DNA of 64,000 nucleotides from Symmetrospora coprosmae (Eukaryota > Basidiomycota > Cystobasidiomycetes > Symmetrosporaceae), in contig VUYT01000020.1 in NCBI GenBank assembly GCA_008802785.1, positions 62,001-126,000 on the forward strand, read 5' to 3'. The notes under the pieces are model-generated. The model did not search any database. It had not been told where the DNA came from and worked only from the letters and a program-made list of their open reading frames with translations. Below, piece by piece: positions 21,857-34,968 of the stretch; within the stretch, counting starts at the first letter, position 1; the number at the start of each line of letters is the position of its first letter. A program made the translations under genes and the position numbers.

Positions 21857-22569
21857 TCAGGTCGAGAAAGTGAGCTCAACAGCGTCCACTGCGAAGGCAG
21901 CGGCGCCCTTGTCGTTCTTCAGGACGAAGTGGCCTGACGGGCAGCTGACGCTATGGGATGGAGAGAAGCGGTGATCAGCTTGATCCAAGCGCACCTGCGT
22001 GGCAGGATAATTCCGAAGCGCAGCTCACCCAGATTTGCTCCAAACGATCTGCGAGTTGCTCTCGGCGCCTGACTTGTACTCGTTGCCGGTGCCGAGGAGC
22101 GTGTGGTCGCAGTACTGTGCAAGCGGTATTGGGCGTTCGTCAGCTCCCCCGTGCTAAACGGCACGTCTGCCATGACGCAAAATATCGCGCAAGACGCACG
22201 ATGGTGAACTGGCCGCGATCGCTGGCCTTTGTGCTCCAGACGTTGATCTGGAAAGAGTTAGAGCCTTGCGTGGCATAAAACTCGATGAGGCTGCATGCGG
22301 AGGTGCATAAGCACAGAGAGCATAAGAAGCGGATGAGCGAGAGCTTCCAGCAAGGGGACGCACGCATTCTTCTCCTTGGTATACGAGAGCGTCTGCTCGA
22401 AAGTGCCCAGGCCCTGCTGAACGAGGTTGGTCCACTTGCCCGTGTAGACGGCAGAGTGGTCGTCCAGCTTCTCGATATAGAGGTTACGCTCCTGCATGGC
22501 TGCTGGGGCTCCAAGGACGGCGGGTGCGGCGACGAGGCCAGCAGCGACGGCGAGAGTGGTGAACTTCAT
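21857..22569 (-). CDS. Small secreted protein, four exons
   Basis: Predicted secreted protein of about 158 residues and unknown function. The signal peptide is clear (MKFTTLAVAAGLVAAPAVLG, residues 1-20). Exons 22569-22364, 22290-22200, 22114-22029 and 21950-21857 join in phase with a total of 477 nt. The mature part starts APAAMQERNLYIEKLDDHSA and continues with VYTGKWTN, ALIEFYATQGSNSFQINVW, YCDHTLLGTGNEYKSG and GVSCPSGHFVLKND. Two cysteines remain after cleavage (YCDHT and SCPSG), enough for one disulfide. The alternating short hydrophobic strands suggest a beta-sandwich like those of secreted fungal carbohydrate-associated proteins, but I do not recognise the family. Neighbours give no hint. 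It could be a wall-associated protein or a candidate effector. The exon model is inferred, though it is the only in-phase join found. Confidence 0.75.
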
Positions 22570-22682
22570 GGTGTGGATTGGGCGAGCTCTGTGGAAGCGG
22601 AGTGAGGGGTTCGGGTAGATGAGGTGGGATGGGAGGGTGGTGAAGGAAAGGGAACGAGAAGGAGAAGGAGAGAAGGACTGCT

Positions 22683-22689
22683 TCTTATA
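22683..22689 (-). promoter_or_regulatory. TATA-like element of the small secreted protein gene
   Basis: TATAAGA on the minus strand lies about 115 bp upstream of the start codon, followed by a stretch rich in CTCC/TTCC on the coding strand. The position is plausible for a fungal core promoter. Confidence 0.5.
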
Positions 22690-22745
22690 CGAACAGCCCG
22701 GTTGTTAGCACGAAGTCAGAAAGCGTCATGCTATGCCCTTCCTTT

Positions 22746-23042
22746 TCAGATGCCGCCTGCTTGTGCATCCGGGTCGGGCTGGCGGTGCTGAACCTCGAGG
22801 TTGCGAGTGCGGAGGGCGATGACCGCGATCCCGACTAAGAATAGCCGTGTCAGGCACAGGAGCACAGAAAGCGCACCGCGCACACCGCAAGAAGCCCCGT
22901 CGCGGTGCAAGACAGCCACGCGTATAGTGCTATGCTGCCACCATAGGATGTCGCTCGTCCAGTCGCCGCAGAGCGGTGCAGCTGTGCCCGCATCTGAAAA
23001 GGTTGTTGTAGCACGACACACTTGCCGTGACGATCTGCTCAT
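22746..23042 (-). CDS. Possible small membrane protein (98 codons), unrecognised
   Basis: An uninterrupted 98-codon frame begins with ATG and ends with a hydrophobic segment (GALSVLLCLTRLFLVGIAVIAL) followed by a charged tail (RTRNLEVQHRQPDPDAQ). An alternative spliced reading with a GTGTGC donor and a TTAG acceptor joins another hydrophobic stretch (SIALYAWLSCTATGLLA) to the same tail. The hydrophobic-then-charged pattern looks coding, but there is no family match. It sits between the small secreted protein gene and GPATCH1 and could instead be leader or UTR. Confidence 0.3.
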   Translation of the reverse strand: MSRSSRQVCRATTTFSDAGTAAPLCGDWTSDILWWQHSTIRVAVLHRDGASCGVRGALSVLLCLTRLFLVGIAVIALRTRNLEVQHRQPDPDAQAGGI

Positions 23043-23248
23043 TTGCGGGGTGTGCTACTGTATGATCTACCGCTCGAGCACACGCCGGCATCGAGCAGCG
23101 CGAAACGCTCGACGTGACTCGCACCGAGTGCATTGGCCTGTCTTCAGTTGCAGGTGCCCACTCCCTAGATGCTGCTGGGTTCCGTCTCCGATATATGCTC
23201 TGGTCAGCGAGGTACAACAACACGATGAAAATGCGCTGCCGTGGTGAC

Positions 23249-26200
23249 CTAGAAGAGCTCTGATGCTCTGACTCTCTGTCCTCGTGGTGCTGTGTGGCCA
23301 TTCGGACCACCATGTGCTGATGGTGGGACGGCCGCTGAAGCAGGCGCCTCCTTCTCTACCCATTCGTCCTCCTCCTCTCCTGCCTGCGCCTCCATCTGAC
23401 CGTTGGCCTTCTTCTCCTTCTTCACCTTCCGCTCCTTCTCCTCGGCTTTACGCTTCTTGCTCTTTGTTTCCTTCGGGGCACCAACGGAGTCCGCGGCGCC
23501 CTCGCCATCCTCCAGCTCGAACGAGACAACCGCGGAGCTCTTCTTGACCTTCTTCTTGGCTTTTTTGTCTTTGCCGTTCTCCTGCTTGTCTGCTGTGCTG
23601 CGGTCCGACTTGCTGACGAATGTGGGCTTAAATGACGCCATGGAATCGACGGTCACCGGCACAGGAGTGACTATCTCGGGTGGCTTAAGCACCGGCTTGA
23701 CGGAAGCAGCAGACAGTGCAGAGTTGGTTGACTGCTCATCCGGCTTCTTGCTCGATGATGCACCCGCAAGGGCATTCGGCTCATCCTCCTCATCGCTGTC
23801 ATCGTCATCACTGTCGGCAAATATAGCCTTGAAAATGTCCATCGGAGGCTTCTTGTAGGTCAATGTGTCGCGACCTTGGTATTCATCTTCTCCCAGTCCG
23901 ACCGTTGCGAGTGTAGGCATCGCCGCTTCCTTCTGAAGGGCGTCTGTCTCTACTGCCGCCTCGCCCGAGACCGTCGTCGCTGGTGCATCTCGTGTCCCAC
24001 TGCCAGCCGTGCGATCCCTGAGTATCTGATCCATCACTCCCTGATCCAGTACATCCGACGCGGGTGCGCTACTCTGCTCTTGTCCAGTCGCTGAGTCCAT
24101 GGCATCGTGCGCGGTGGAGCTGTTGGCGGGTCCTTCCGGGTGCGGATCTGGCACGTTGAAGCGTTTGCACAGCAGTCTGGCGGGGTAGAATGGCGTGACC
24201 GTACGAGTGAGCGGGCCGAAATCGCCCGCTCTCGCTGCCGCCCTCCTCGGATCCTGCTTGTCCTTGTCGTCCTGCTCCTTCTGCTTGCGCGCCGCTTCCG
24301 CTCCCTCGGTGGCAAGGTCCGTCTCTGGCATCGCTGCAGCCTTCGGCACCGGCACACTCAACCCGGGTGTAGGCGCCTGGAGGACAGACGCGGTCGTGCC
24401 TGACGTGAAGCGATTCGCCATCAGGCCCGTCATTGGCTTGAAGATCATGGCGGCACTGGCAAAGTCGGCTAGCTCGCGATTTAGCTCAGCGATGGTGCTC
24501 CCTGGTAGAGGACGTGGCGAGTATTGCGAGTCGTACGGTGCGGCTGCATGCGTGAGATAGGAACGATATCGTGCCTGTCTCGCCAGATCGTCGCCATATG
24601 GCATAAAGCCCTTGAGAGCTCCCTGCGCAATCCGCGTTTCGATGGAAGGGATCTTGACCGTCGTATCCACTTCCGTCTGTGATGACGGGGCGCTCCCCGC
24701 CTGCTGGGCCGCCTTTGAAACCGCGCCGCCATTTGTCGAGCTCTTACTGTCAGGCGGAGGAAGGTGTGCTAGCCGCTCCTTGTTCTTGCTCGATAAGTAG
24801 TCAAACACGGACTTGGGTGCCACTGGCTCGCCGAGCATGTTCGCCCGATCGTCCGCAGTGAGCATATTCATCTTTCCCTTCTGCCCTGCCGTTGGCGTAC
24901 CGGCAGCGTTGGGCGCAATGCCGTCCGGATTGCTCGCTGCCTTGATCCGGTCACGCTCGATGACAGCTTTCGGATTTGGCTGCCACCCCTTGGGCACGCT
25001 CGGAGCCGGGAACCTGTAATGAGCCACCCGTCAGCCATATTTAAACCACACTTGTGCAGGTCCAGGCGACTCACCATTTATCAGGCGGTTGTGCCTTGTC
25101 TGCAAGCACGAACCCAGGGACTACCGGTGTGCCATCGCTGAACTTTTGAAGGTCTGTCTTGGGGGCGGCCTGCCTAACTCTGGCAGTGCTCTGCGACCCT
25201 CTGAGCTTGCTCCTGTCTTGATACTGCAACAGTTCCGGTCGCCTGCGCGCTCCGAAGGCTGGCTCGTCATCTTCCTCCTCGTCGTGCAGGGTCAGCCCGC
25301 CGCGGCTGCCTGATAGGCTGCCGCCTGGCCCCGACGAGTAGATATCGTCATCGTCCTCATCCGCGTCTTCGAGTGCCGAGATGCCGAATGCTCCTCCACG
25401 GGGAAGACCGGCAGTGTGGCTGTCCGCGGACGTCTCGTACGCGTCGAGACCCGCCCGTGAGGTGCTAGCATGGCTTGAGCTGGCGCCTGCCGATAGCGAC
25501 TGGTCAAGCGTGCGCCCAGGGAGATAACCCAGTCCCATCTGGTTCTCCTTCCCGTCGAAGGCGACCAGAGGTCGGTCGACTGGCGCGTACATGTGCTTCT
25601 TGGCCTCTTCTGAATCGTCGACCTCGTCATCGTTGTCCTCCGGAGGCGCACGAGCGATTCCCAGGTCTTTGAGGACTTCCTTGCGTCTGGAGTGGGACAG
25701 GCGCGGTCCGACACCCTGTCCAGGCCGCCAGCCCATCTTCATCATGATCTTCTCGCCAATGCGGTTCGTGCCCGGCTTGACGAGGTCGTTCAGGCTGTTC
25801 TCGACAGCCGAAGAGTAGCTAGGATCGGCGCCAAGGCCGGCGCGAGGTCTGCCTTCGCCAGCAAAGGCTCCAGAACCAGTGCTGGATCCATATTCGTCGG
25901 ACGTTTTGAACCCTCTGCTCGCTTTCAGCTCTGCGAGGTCCTCCTCGTCCATAAAGTCCTCTGGACGTGCTCCGGCGTTGGCCGCCGCAGGACCACCGTC
26001 TCTGCCCGCATTCCGGCTCGAGACAAACGTCGAAGGCGCCCATCCTTCTTTGCTCCCGACAGTGTTGAAGTAGCCTGCGCTGAAGCCTCCGGTGAATGCG
26101 CCATGCAAGCGACGACGGCCTTTCTCGTCGCGCACCTCCTGCAGGCAGGCGTGCAAGAGGACCGTCAGCGGTCATACACCCACGTCGAGGTCGTCGGATG

Positions 26201-26376
26201 AGAAGCCGCACCTGCTTCCATATGGGGACGTACTCGCCCTGATCCTTCCTCGTTGATGCGAGCGACGGCAGAGCGGTCCCGACAGTGACGAAGCTCTCGT
26301 TCAGGTTGGTCTTGGAGAGGAGCTCTGGCTCGTTCTCGGCTCTGCGCTTGAGGCGCGCGGAGGATGAGGATGACAT
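23249..26376 (-). CDS. G-patch domain protein, GPATCH1/TGH-like splicing factor
   Basis: Predicted nuclear RNA-processing factor that may activate a DEAH helicase through its G-patch. Three exons (26376-26212, 26138-25075, 25013-23249) give about 997 residues. The N-terminus has FVTVGTALPSL and YVPIWKQEVRDEKGRRRLHG, then FTGGFSAGYFNTVGSKEGW, the signature of the GPATCH1 N-terminal domain (DUF1604). The G-patch follows (IMMKMGWRPGQGVGPRL). Farther on, PGFVLADKAQPPDKWFPAP and VPKGWQPNP are conserved in the family. The C-terminus is Lys/Glu-rich (KKKVKKSSAVVSFELEDGEG, KKRKAEEKERKVKKEKK), fitting a nuclear protein. The start is the ATG of MSSSSSARLKRRAE; no ATG precedes it in frame. It is divergent from UXS1. 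Confidence 0.92.
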
Positions 26377-26769
26377 TGGATGCGATGAGGGGCCAGCCGC
26401 GCCTGATGCTGCTACTGCATCAGCGCTGTGTATGGGTATGTGTGGCTGTCGTATAGAGCCTCTGAGAGCGTGCGACCTCTTCAAGTCACGCTTTTCGATT
26501 GACTCCCTCAGAGCTCCGTCCGTACCTGCCGGCCGACCCTCGCGGCGCCTTGCTCTCGCTCACTTGCACCACACGACAGCAACCTTCGAACGCATAGCAA
26601 GGGACACTCTCCATCTCTCTGTCTTTCCCCAGAACATCTTCTGATATACGTTCCTCCGGCAAGCAGAGGATCACTGCCACGCATCGCATCCGCTCGACCT
26701 CCGCGCCCCCTTCATCCGCCTTCATTCCGCATCCACCGCCACCCGCACGCACTGCCGCATAATACAATT
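26377..26769. promoter_or_regulatory. Divergent promoter region GPATCH1 / UXS1
   Basis: This 393-bp interval lies between opposing start codons and holds both promoters. The UXS1-proximal part is pyrimidine-rich (CCTCCGCGCCCCCTTCATCC-like), as in many fungal leaders. Confidence 0.55.
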
Positions 26770-28867
26770 ATGGACAGATCACCCTCACAGCGGAGCAACT
26801 CCGCAAGTGCTCCAGGAGCCAACAGGCTCACTCCAAACTCGCCAAAGCTGTCGCTCGACAGCTCGCCACGGTAAGCCTGCGCAGGCCTGCTTCTTCTGTC
26901 GCGGTGGCTGGCAGTTGCGACTGCCATGGGTGGAGCCCTCGTCCAGTTGAGCATGCATTCAGCTGACGCGCCTCCGCTCGCTCACGCATCTGTCACAACT
27001 CTCACTCCTCCACTCGCGCGTGTTAGAATCCCCTACGACACCCATGCCTTCGCTGGACAGGGCGACTACTCCGAGCTCAGATCGCCCTTGATGAACGAGC
27101 ACAAGGTTCCCCTCGAACTCCTCCAGCAGGCCTATCTGAGCACATCGATGGAGCAGCGATACTCCCAGATGTCTACCTCGTCCGCGTCGCCTCACCAGTC
27201 TCCTGCAATCGGAGGCAGTCCTTTCGCTGCTCCGCCGAATGTGGCGTCTTTCCCTTCCGCCCGCCAGTTCAGCAATTCTGGATCAGGCTTCAACACGCCC
27301 ACCCCATTCTCGAATGGCTTCACCTTTGGCGCCCCGCCGAGACAGCCCATCGGTGACCAGGATAATCGATCTGTGCCAGACATCCTCGTCTCTCCACAGA
27401 CGGAACGGATCCGCCAGGGAGAACTCAGCGGGCGCAGAGGGAGCGATGATCTCGGCCTGGCCAAGCCAGTCGAGATCGAAGTGCAGCCGCAGCCTCAGGC
27501 GGGGTACGAGGCGGCCGTCGAATCCGCCGCGTCTGCCGCGCCTCAGCTATCCATGTCTCACCAAGGCTACCCGCGAGTCTCCTATACGTCCGCCAACCTC
27601 TTCCCGCCAGTCACAATCCTTCCTGCCTCGAAGAGGAAGCGCATCCTTGTCACTGGTGGAGCTGGCTTTGTGGGTTCGCATCTGGTCGACCGGCTCATGT
27701 TCCTGGGTCACGAGTGAGTGGCCGCCTTGTCGTCATTGCATCTCGAGACGAGATTGAGCTGAGCCTCTTTGCTGTCGCAACAGAGTGACTGTGCTGGACA
27801 ACTTCTTCTCCGGAGCCAAAACTGCCGTGTCGCACTGGGTCGGGCACCCCCACTTCGAGCTCGTGCGGCACGACGTGACAATTCCTTTCCACATCGAATG
27901 CGACATGATCTATCACCTCGCGTGCCCCGCCTCACCCCGCGCGTACCAGTACAACCAGATCAAGACGATGAAGACCAACTTTCTCGGGACGATGAACATG
28001 CTCGGCCTGGCCAAGCGCACAAAGGCTCGCTTCCTCCTGTCGTCCACTTCCGAAGTATACGGAAGCCCAGAGGTCCACCCGCAGCCGGAAACATATTGGG
28101 GCAATGTGAACCCGATAGGACCCCGAGCCTGCTACGACGAGGGAAAGCGAGTCGCAGAGGCACTCACCTTTGGCTACCTCAGGCAGGACGGCGTGGACGT
28201 CAGGGTCGCGCGGATATTCAACTCGTTTGGACCCAGAATGACGCCAGGAGACGGGAGGGTCGTCAGCAACTTTGTCTTGCAGGCATTGAAGGGGGAAGAC
28301 ATCACGGTGGGTGGAGCGATCTGTCAGCTAATGGGTTCCGTGCCAACTCATCGCTGGACCTCTTCTCGCAGATCTATGGCGATGGCTCACAGACCCGCTC
28401 ACTGCTCTTCGTGCACGACCTTGTCGAGTGAGTTTGTTCAGAGGTGATATTTACAAGCCAAGGTGACGCGACCCGACTGACTTTGTCGGAACTTGCGCAG
28501 TGGCCTGATCCTCCTGATGAACAGCGACTGCACCACGCCCGTCAACATCGGTTCTCCGTATGAGGGGACAATTCTGCACTGGGCGAAACTCGTCATCGCA
28601 GTGGTCGACGAAGTGCTCATCGAGCTGACGGGAGGGGATCCGGCGGTCCTGGCGCATCGCAAGAGCTCGCAGCTGGTGTTTGGGCCGATGCCGCAGGATG
28701 ATCCGCCCAGGCGACAGGCGGATACGACGCGGGCCAAGGAGGTACTGGGTTGGCACCCGCAATGGAGCGTCAGAGACGGCCTCAGGGAGACAGTCAAGAG
28801 CTTCCTGCAGAGCGAGACCATCGACATTGACGTCCAGAGTGCCCTGAGGGGCAAAATCGATCTATGA
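26770..28867 (+). CDS. UXS1: UDP-glucuronic acid decarboxylase (UDP-xylose synthase)
   Basis: Converts UDP-glucuronate to UDP-xylose, the donor for xylosylation of surface glycans; in basidiomycetes it feeds capsule or wall polysaccharides and glycolipids. Five exons (26770-26870, 27027-27713, 27784-28306, 28372-28427, 28501-28867) sum to 577 residues. The first 230 residues or so are Ser/Pro-rich and lack an obvious membrane anchor. The extended SDR domain starts at [16 protein letters not shown] (Rossmann GxxGxxG). It contains [39 protein letters not shown], the catalytic YDEGK (Tyr-x-x-x-Lys) and [10 protein letters not shown]. The C-terminus has [12 protein letters not shown] and [18 protein letters not shown]. 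All catalytic landmarks are intact. The next gene downstream on the same strand is an MFS transporter. Confidence 0.95.
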
Positions 28868-29250
28868 GAGCCCATATACTGCAGCCTTCACCTCCTGTAG
28901 CCTAGGCCCGGTCTGCCAGCCGCAAGCGCACACCAATCAATCGCACTCTACCGCGACCTTACTCGCACTGCCTTGCTTGACGCGTCAGAAGTCGCGATGA
29001 CTGTTTCGCCACTGGTAGATGCCGCTGATGCCGCTTTCCCCACGGCAAGGCAGCCGAGGGAGAGAAGCTGGTGCCCCGGGATTGACTCTCCACCTTCCCC
29101 TGCCGAGCTGCTGCTAGCGGGATAGTCTCGGAAGCCAACGAGAGCAGATAGCCGCATTTCAAGCAAGGGGTCGCTTGCATCAATGTTCCGGCGGCTTCCC
29201 TGCCCTCTTTTTCCTCCTTTCCCAATACTAAGACAGGTTGATTGGGCGCG
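28868..29250. promoter_or_regulatory. Intergenic region upstream of the MFS transporter
   Basis: This 383-bp interval holds the UXS1 3' UTR and the transporter promoter. No gene or clear element was recognised. Confidence 0.45.
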
Positions 29251-31640
29251 ATGGGGATGTTCGAGAAGGGCTCCAAGCACTCCGAGAAAGGGCGCGTCAG
29301 CACCGAGTTCATCGAGCACTCTGGCTCGCGCTCGCCTACAGCCGTTGAGGATGGTTCAGCCCACGGCCTGCAAGGATCGACGGAGAAGGATGTTCCGCTC
29401 ACACAAGAAGATATCGACTGGACCAACGAGTTTGCAGAGTCGGAGAGGGCGCGCAAGCTTGTCCGGCGTCTCGACTGGAAGCTCATCCCCATTCTCGTAG
29501 TCATCTACTTGGTGGGATACTTTACGGCTGGTGCTGCGTTATGCTCGACAGCCCTCACTCATGCGTTTTCCCGTCCCTCTCAGGCGAGCTTCCTGGATAG
29601 AGGCAATATCGGAGTCAGTTCACTCCACCATACAGCTCTCCTGAAGCTTATGACTGACGCATCCCTCGATATCAGAATGCACGAATCGAAGGTCTCGAGG
29701 CCGATCTTGGGCTTTCTCCACAGCAGTACAGCTGGGCCTTGAGCGTGGGTTCCGATGTTGCCTTGTGCGATTGACTCTGTTTCCGACCATGTTTCCTCCC
29801 CTGTCCTCACCCACAGGTCTTCTTCTTCGCCTATGCCACCTTCGAGATGTTCGCCAACATCCCCCTCAAGATCCTCCGCCCTTCTGTCTGGCTACCTCTG
29901 TGCATTTGTGCCTGGGGTACCGTGATGACGCTCCAGGGCATCGTCCAAAACTACGGCGGGCTTGTCACCACTCGCTTTCTGCTGGGTGGGTGCGGCCGCA
30001 ACGCATTCAGTGCGCTGGCACAGCTGACGGACACATCTGTATACCAGGGATGACGGAGGCCGCTTTCTTTCCTGGAGTGAGCATTGCGTCCCAGGCTGGT
30101 ACTGGTCCTCGGATTAAGCTGATAGCATGCCACTCACAGGCCATGTTCATCCTGAGCAACTGGTACACACGACGCGAGCTTCAAAGGCGAATGGCCTATC
30201 TTTATGCCTCTGCTTCCATCGCCGGGGCGTTCTCGGGCATCCTGGCTTTTGGCCTCGCAAAGATGGACGGTATAGGAGGTCTCGAAGGGGTGAGCAGATT
30301 GAAACTGGCGTTGCCTGCATGCGGCCACGCAGGCTGATGCGATCTCCACAGTGGCGCTGGATCTTCAGTGAGATCCGCATCTTGCATGTATACGATCGAA
30401 TGGCAGGCTGACTATCTCCTGCAGTCATCGAAGGAATTGCGACTGTCGTCATTGGCTTGGTTGCGCCATTCCTGCTCCAAGATTCCATTGAGCGCTCTAA
30501 GTGGCTGGACCCGGAGGAGAAGCGCTTCCTCAGGACACGCCTGTCGATGGATCGGCAGGGAAGGGACAAGGGACCATTCAGGAAGCTCTATCTCAAGCAG
30601 GCTCTTACCGATTACAAAATCTACATGCTCGCCTTCATCTACTTTGCCGATGCGGTCGCCACGTACAGTCTGTCGTGAGTAGAGGGACGTTCCCGCAGGA
30701 GATGGAAGAAGGGACGAATGTCCTCGCCGAAGATGGACGAGAAGAGCTGAGGCTGACAGCTTGTGCCTTCTTTGGGATCAGGTTCGCGTTGCCGAGTAAG
30801 CTGCATTGTGCCCTGAAACCCTTCTTCCGGTACTTAGCTGACGGGCCGGACACCCTCATTGCAGGCATCATCCGGCAGCTTGGCTACACGTCAGCCAACG
30901 CGCAGTTGCTGACTATCCCAGTCTACGTCGCGGCAGCCATATACGTGAGTTGTGGTCGCATTTGACATCGACGTGTACTTGCTGACAGGAGGATCTCGCA
31001 GACGGTCCTGATTGCGGTGCAGGCAGACAAGACGAGACAAAGGGCCAAGTTTGTCTTGCTCCCGTATCTCACAGCTATCGCTGGTTTGATCATCTGCTTG
31101 GCGACCCCGCAACCCCGACTCCCTGGGCTCATCCTCTTCGCTGTCTTCCTTATCGCCATGGGAGCATACTCAGTCGTGCCATCCGTTATAAGTTGGAACG
31201 CAAACAATCTGAACGGCGAGTGGAAAAGAGGCATCGGAATTGGGGTGAGTTGCGGCCGGTGCCTCTTCCTCCGGTTCCAGCGACACGACTGACGGAGTTC
31301 CGCGCTGTTTGCAAGATGCAAATCGGGTTCTGCAACTACGGAGGAGTGAGTGCACGGCAGCAAAGCCTGTCAGTCACGTGCATTGGCTAATAGGTCCGTT
31401 CAGGTCGTTGGTAGCAACATCTTCCTGACGAGGGAGGCGCCGAGGTACCCGACGGGCTACGGAACCAGTCTGGCCTTCCTCGGAGCGGCATGCATCGTAA
31501 CTGTCATCCTGCACATCCTTCTCAAGCGCGAGAATGCCAGACGAGACTTGATGTCGGAGGATGAGGTCAGAGCGAAGTACTCGGCCGAGGAGCTGGCCGA
31601 CATGGGAGATAAGAGCCCTCTCTTCAGGTACGAGACGTGA
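29251..31640 (+). CDS. MFS transporter, anion:cation symporter (Dal5/allantoate permease-like) family
   Basis: Predicted plasma-membrane proton symporter for a small anionic solute such as a vitamin, allantoate or nicotinate; the substrate cannot be read. Thirteen exons were joined in phase (29251-29511, 29584-29613, 29676-29744, 29817-29985, 30048-30076, 30140-30289, 30352-30367, 30425-30674, 30782-30795, 30865-30944, 31002-31244, 31317-31346, 31404-31640), giving 525 residues. The family is shown by RRLDWKLIPILVVIYL, then ASFLDRGNIGNARIEGLEADL, TRFLLGMTEAAFFPG, FILSNWYTRRELQRRMAYLY, KWLDPEEKRFL, NAQLLTIPVYVAAAIY and SWNANNLNGEWKRGIGIG. Twelve membrane spans fit. Two exons are only 16 and 14 nt long. 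The start is the ATG of MGMFEKGS. Confidence 0.9.
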
Positions 31641-31790
31641 GACACTGCCGGATCAAGCACAGGACGTGATAGTGGAAGTCCGTGTATATGCCCTCGAAGG
31701 CATTGTAGCTTTGCGGCCGAGTTGGGAAAGACGTGTACTGTATCCGAGAGCTGCTGTTACAACAACAGGAAAATGCTTGGGGCTGTTTGG

Positions 31791-32372
31791 CTAGTTCCAC
31801 GTCTTCATGACCTTCTCCACCTTCTTGTCAAACGTCTCGCTTCGTATTGGCATTTCGGCAGCGTAGAAGGGATTCTGGAGGTGTCCGGCATAGATCTCGT
31901 ACGTTGCGCGCAGCGCCGTATCTGCGAGCTGGAATTGGGGCAGGGTGATGAGGACGAACTTGACGCCTGTAGCACATGCGCGTGTTATTAGCACCTATGA
32001 CGCCGTTGCTCGGCGCCCTGAAGCGTGTGAAGCGCACCTGTCGGGGTCTGCAGACATGTCATCTTGAACGACTCGGCTTCGATGACCTCGACGCCCGAGC
32101 TCTTCTCGATGGGGCTGATGCGGCTCGCAATGGCATGGATACCGTGGAAAGTACCAGCGAGTACGAGGTACTCGTTCTGCGATAGTGGGGCTATACCATC
32201 TGCGCAGAGGGCGTCCAGACGGAGGCCATGGCTTTACACGTGAGCAGGATGGACGCGCGGACAGGATACTCTGGGCGCAGCAGGACTGACCGGCATACGT
32301 CTTGTTGTAGATGAGGCCTCCGGCCTTGTTGATGATGAGGAGCGTGAATATCGGTGGCTGCCTCGTTGCCAT
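31791..32372 (-). CDS. TRS23: TRAPP complex subunit Trs23 (TRAPPC4)
   Basis: Core sybindin-type subunit of the TRAPP tether and Ypt1 exchange factor, acting in ER-Golgi traffic. Three exons (32372-32291, 32199-32038, 31966-31791) give 139 residues, the normal family size. The N-terminus [20 protein letters not shown] is the longin-like start. It is followed by [38 protein letters not shown] and [17 protein letters not shown]. The ending [20 protein letters not shown] is diagnostic of Trs23/TRAPPC4. Only 292 bp separate its start from the divergent ELP3. The splice model is in phase and complete. Confidence 0.93.
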
Positions 32373-32664
32373 CCTGTCCTGGCAGTTTCAGAGTGGAGAG
32401 GGAGAAGAGGAAACCGTCTTGTCGCATGTTGCTTGCCTCTCTGCCTTCCGTCCACCTCCCTAGGCGAAGATCGTGTCGGAGCACAATTCAGCGACGTCAG
32501 AAGCTGCTTAAAACCTACGCGGCAGCACGGTATATCAATAGAAGTCTCTGCTTTCCGTCTGGGCTTTCACTCGTGGCGTATTCCGGATCAAGTGCATCTC
32601 GGCTGGATCCGAACAAGCCCCATCCATTGCAGCACCGACGGCAGCACCAGCTAGGACAGCAGCC
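32373..32664. promoter_or_regulatory. Divergent promoter region TRS23 / ELP3
   Basis: This 292-bp interval between opposing start codons must carry both promoters. No distinct element was recognised. Confidence 0.55.
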
Positions 32665-34768
<2,104 letters not shown>

Positions 34769-34968
34769 CGGATCGTCACTTCCCTTGCCGTGCGTCAGTG
34801 TACCTTGCAGAGACATAGTAGCATTGGGCCCTATGCAGTCTGTCTTATAGCTGGAAGACGTATGCGCGCTTGCAGAAGAGATCGCGTCTTGTCTGACCCT
34901 ACGACAACAACAAGAGACATATGTGCTGGGTAACGCTACACGTATAGGTGTGCTATCGTAGCAGCTCG

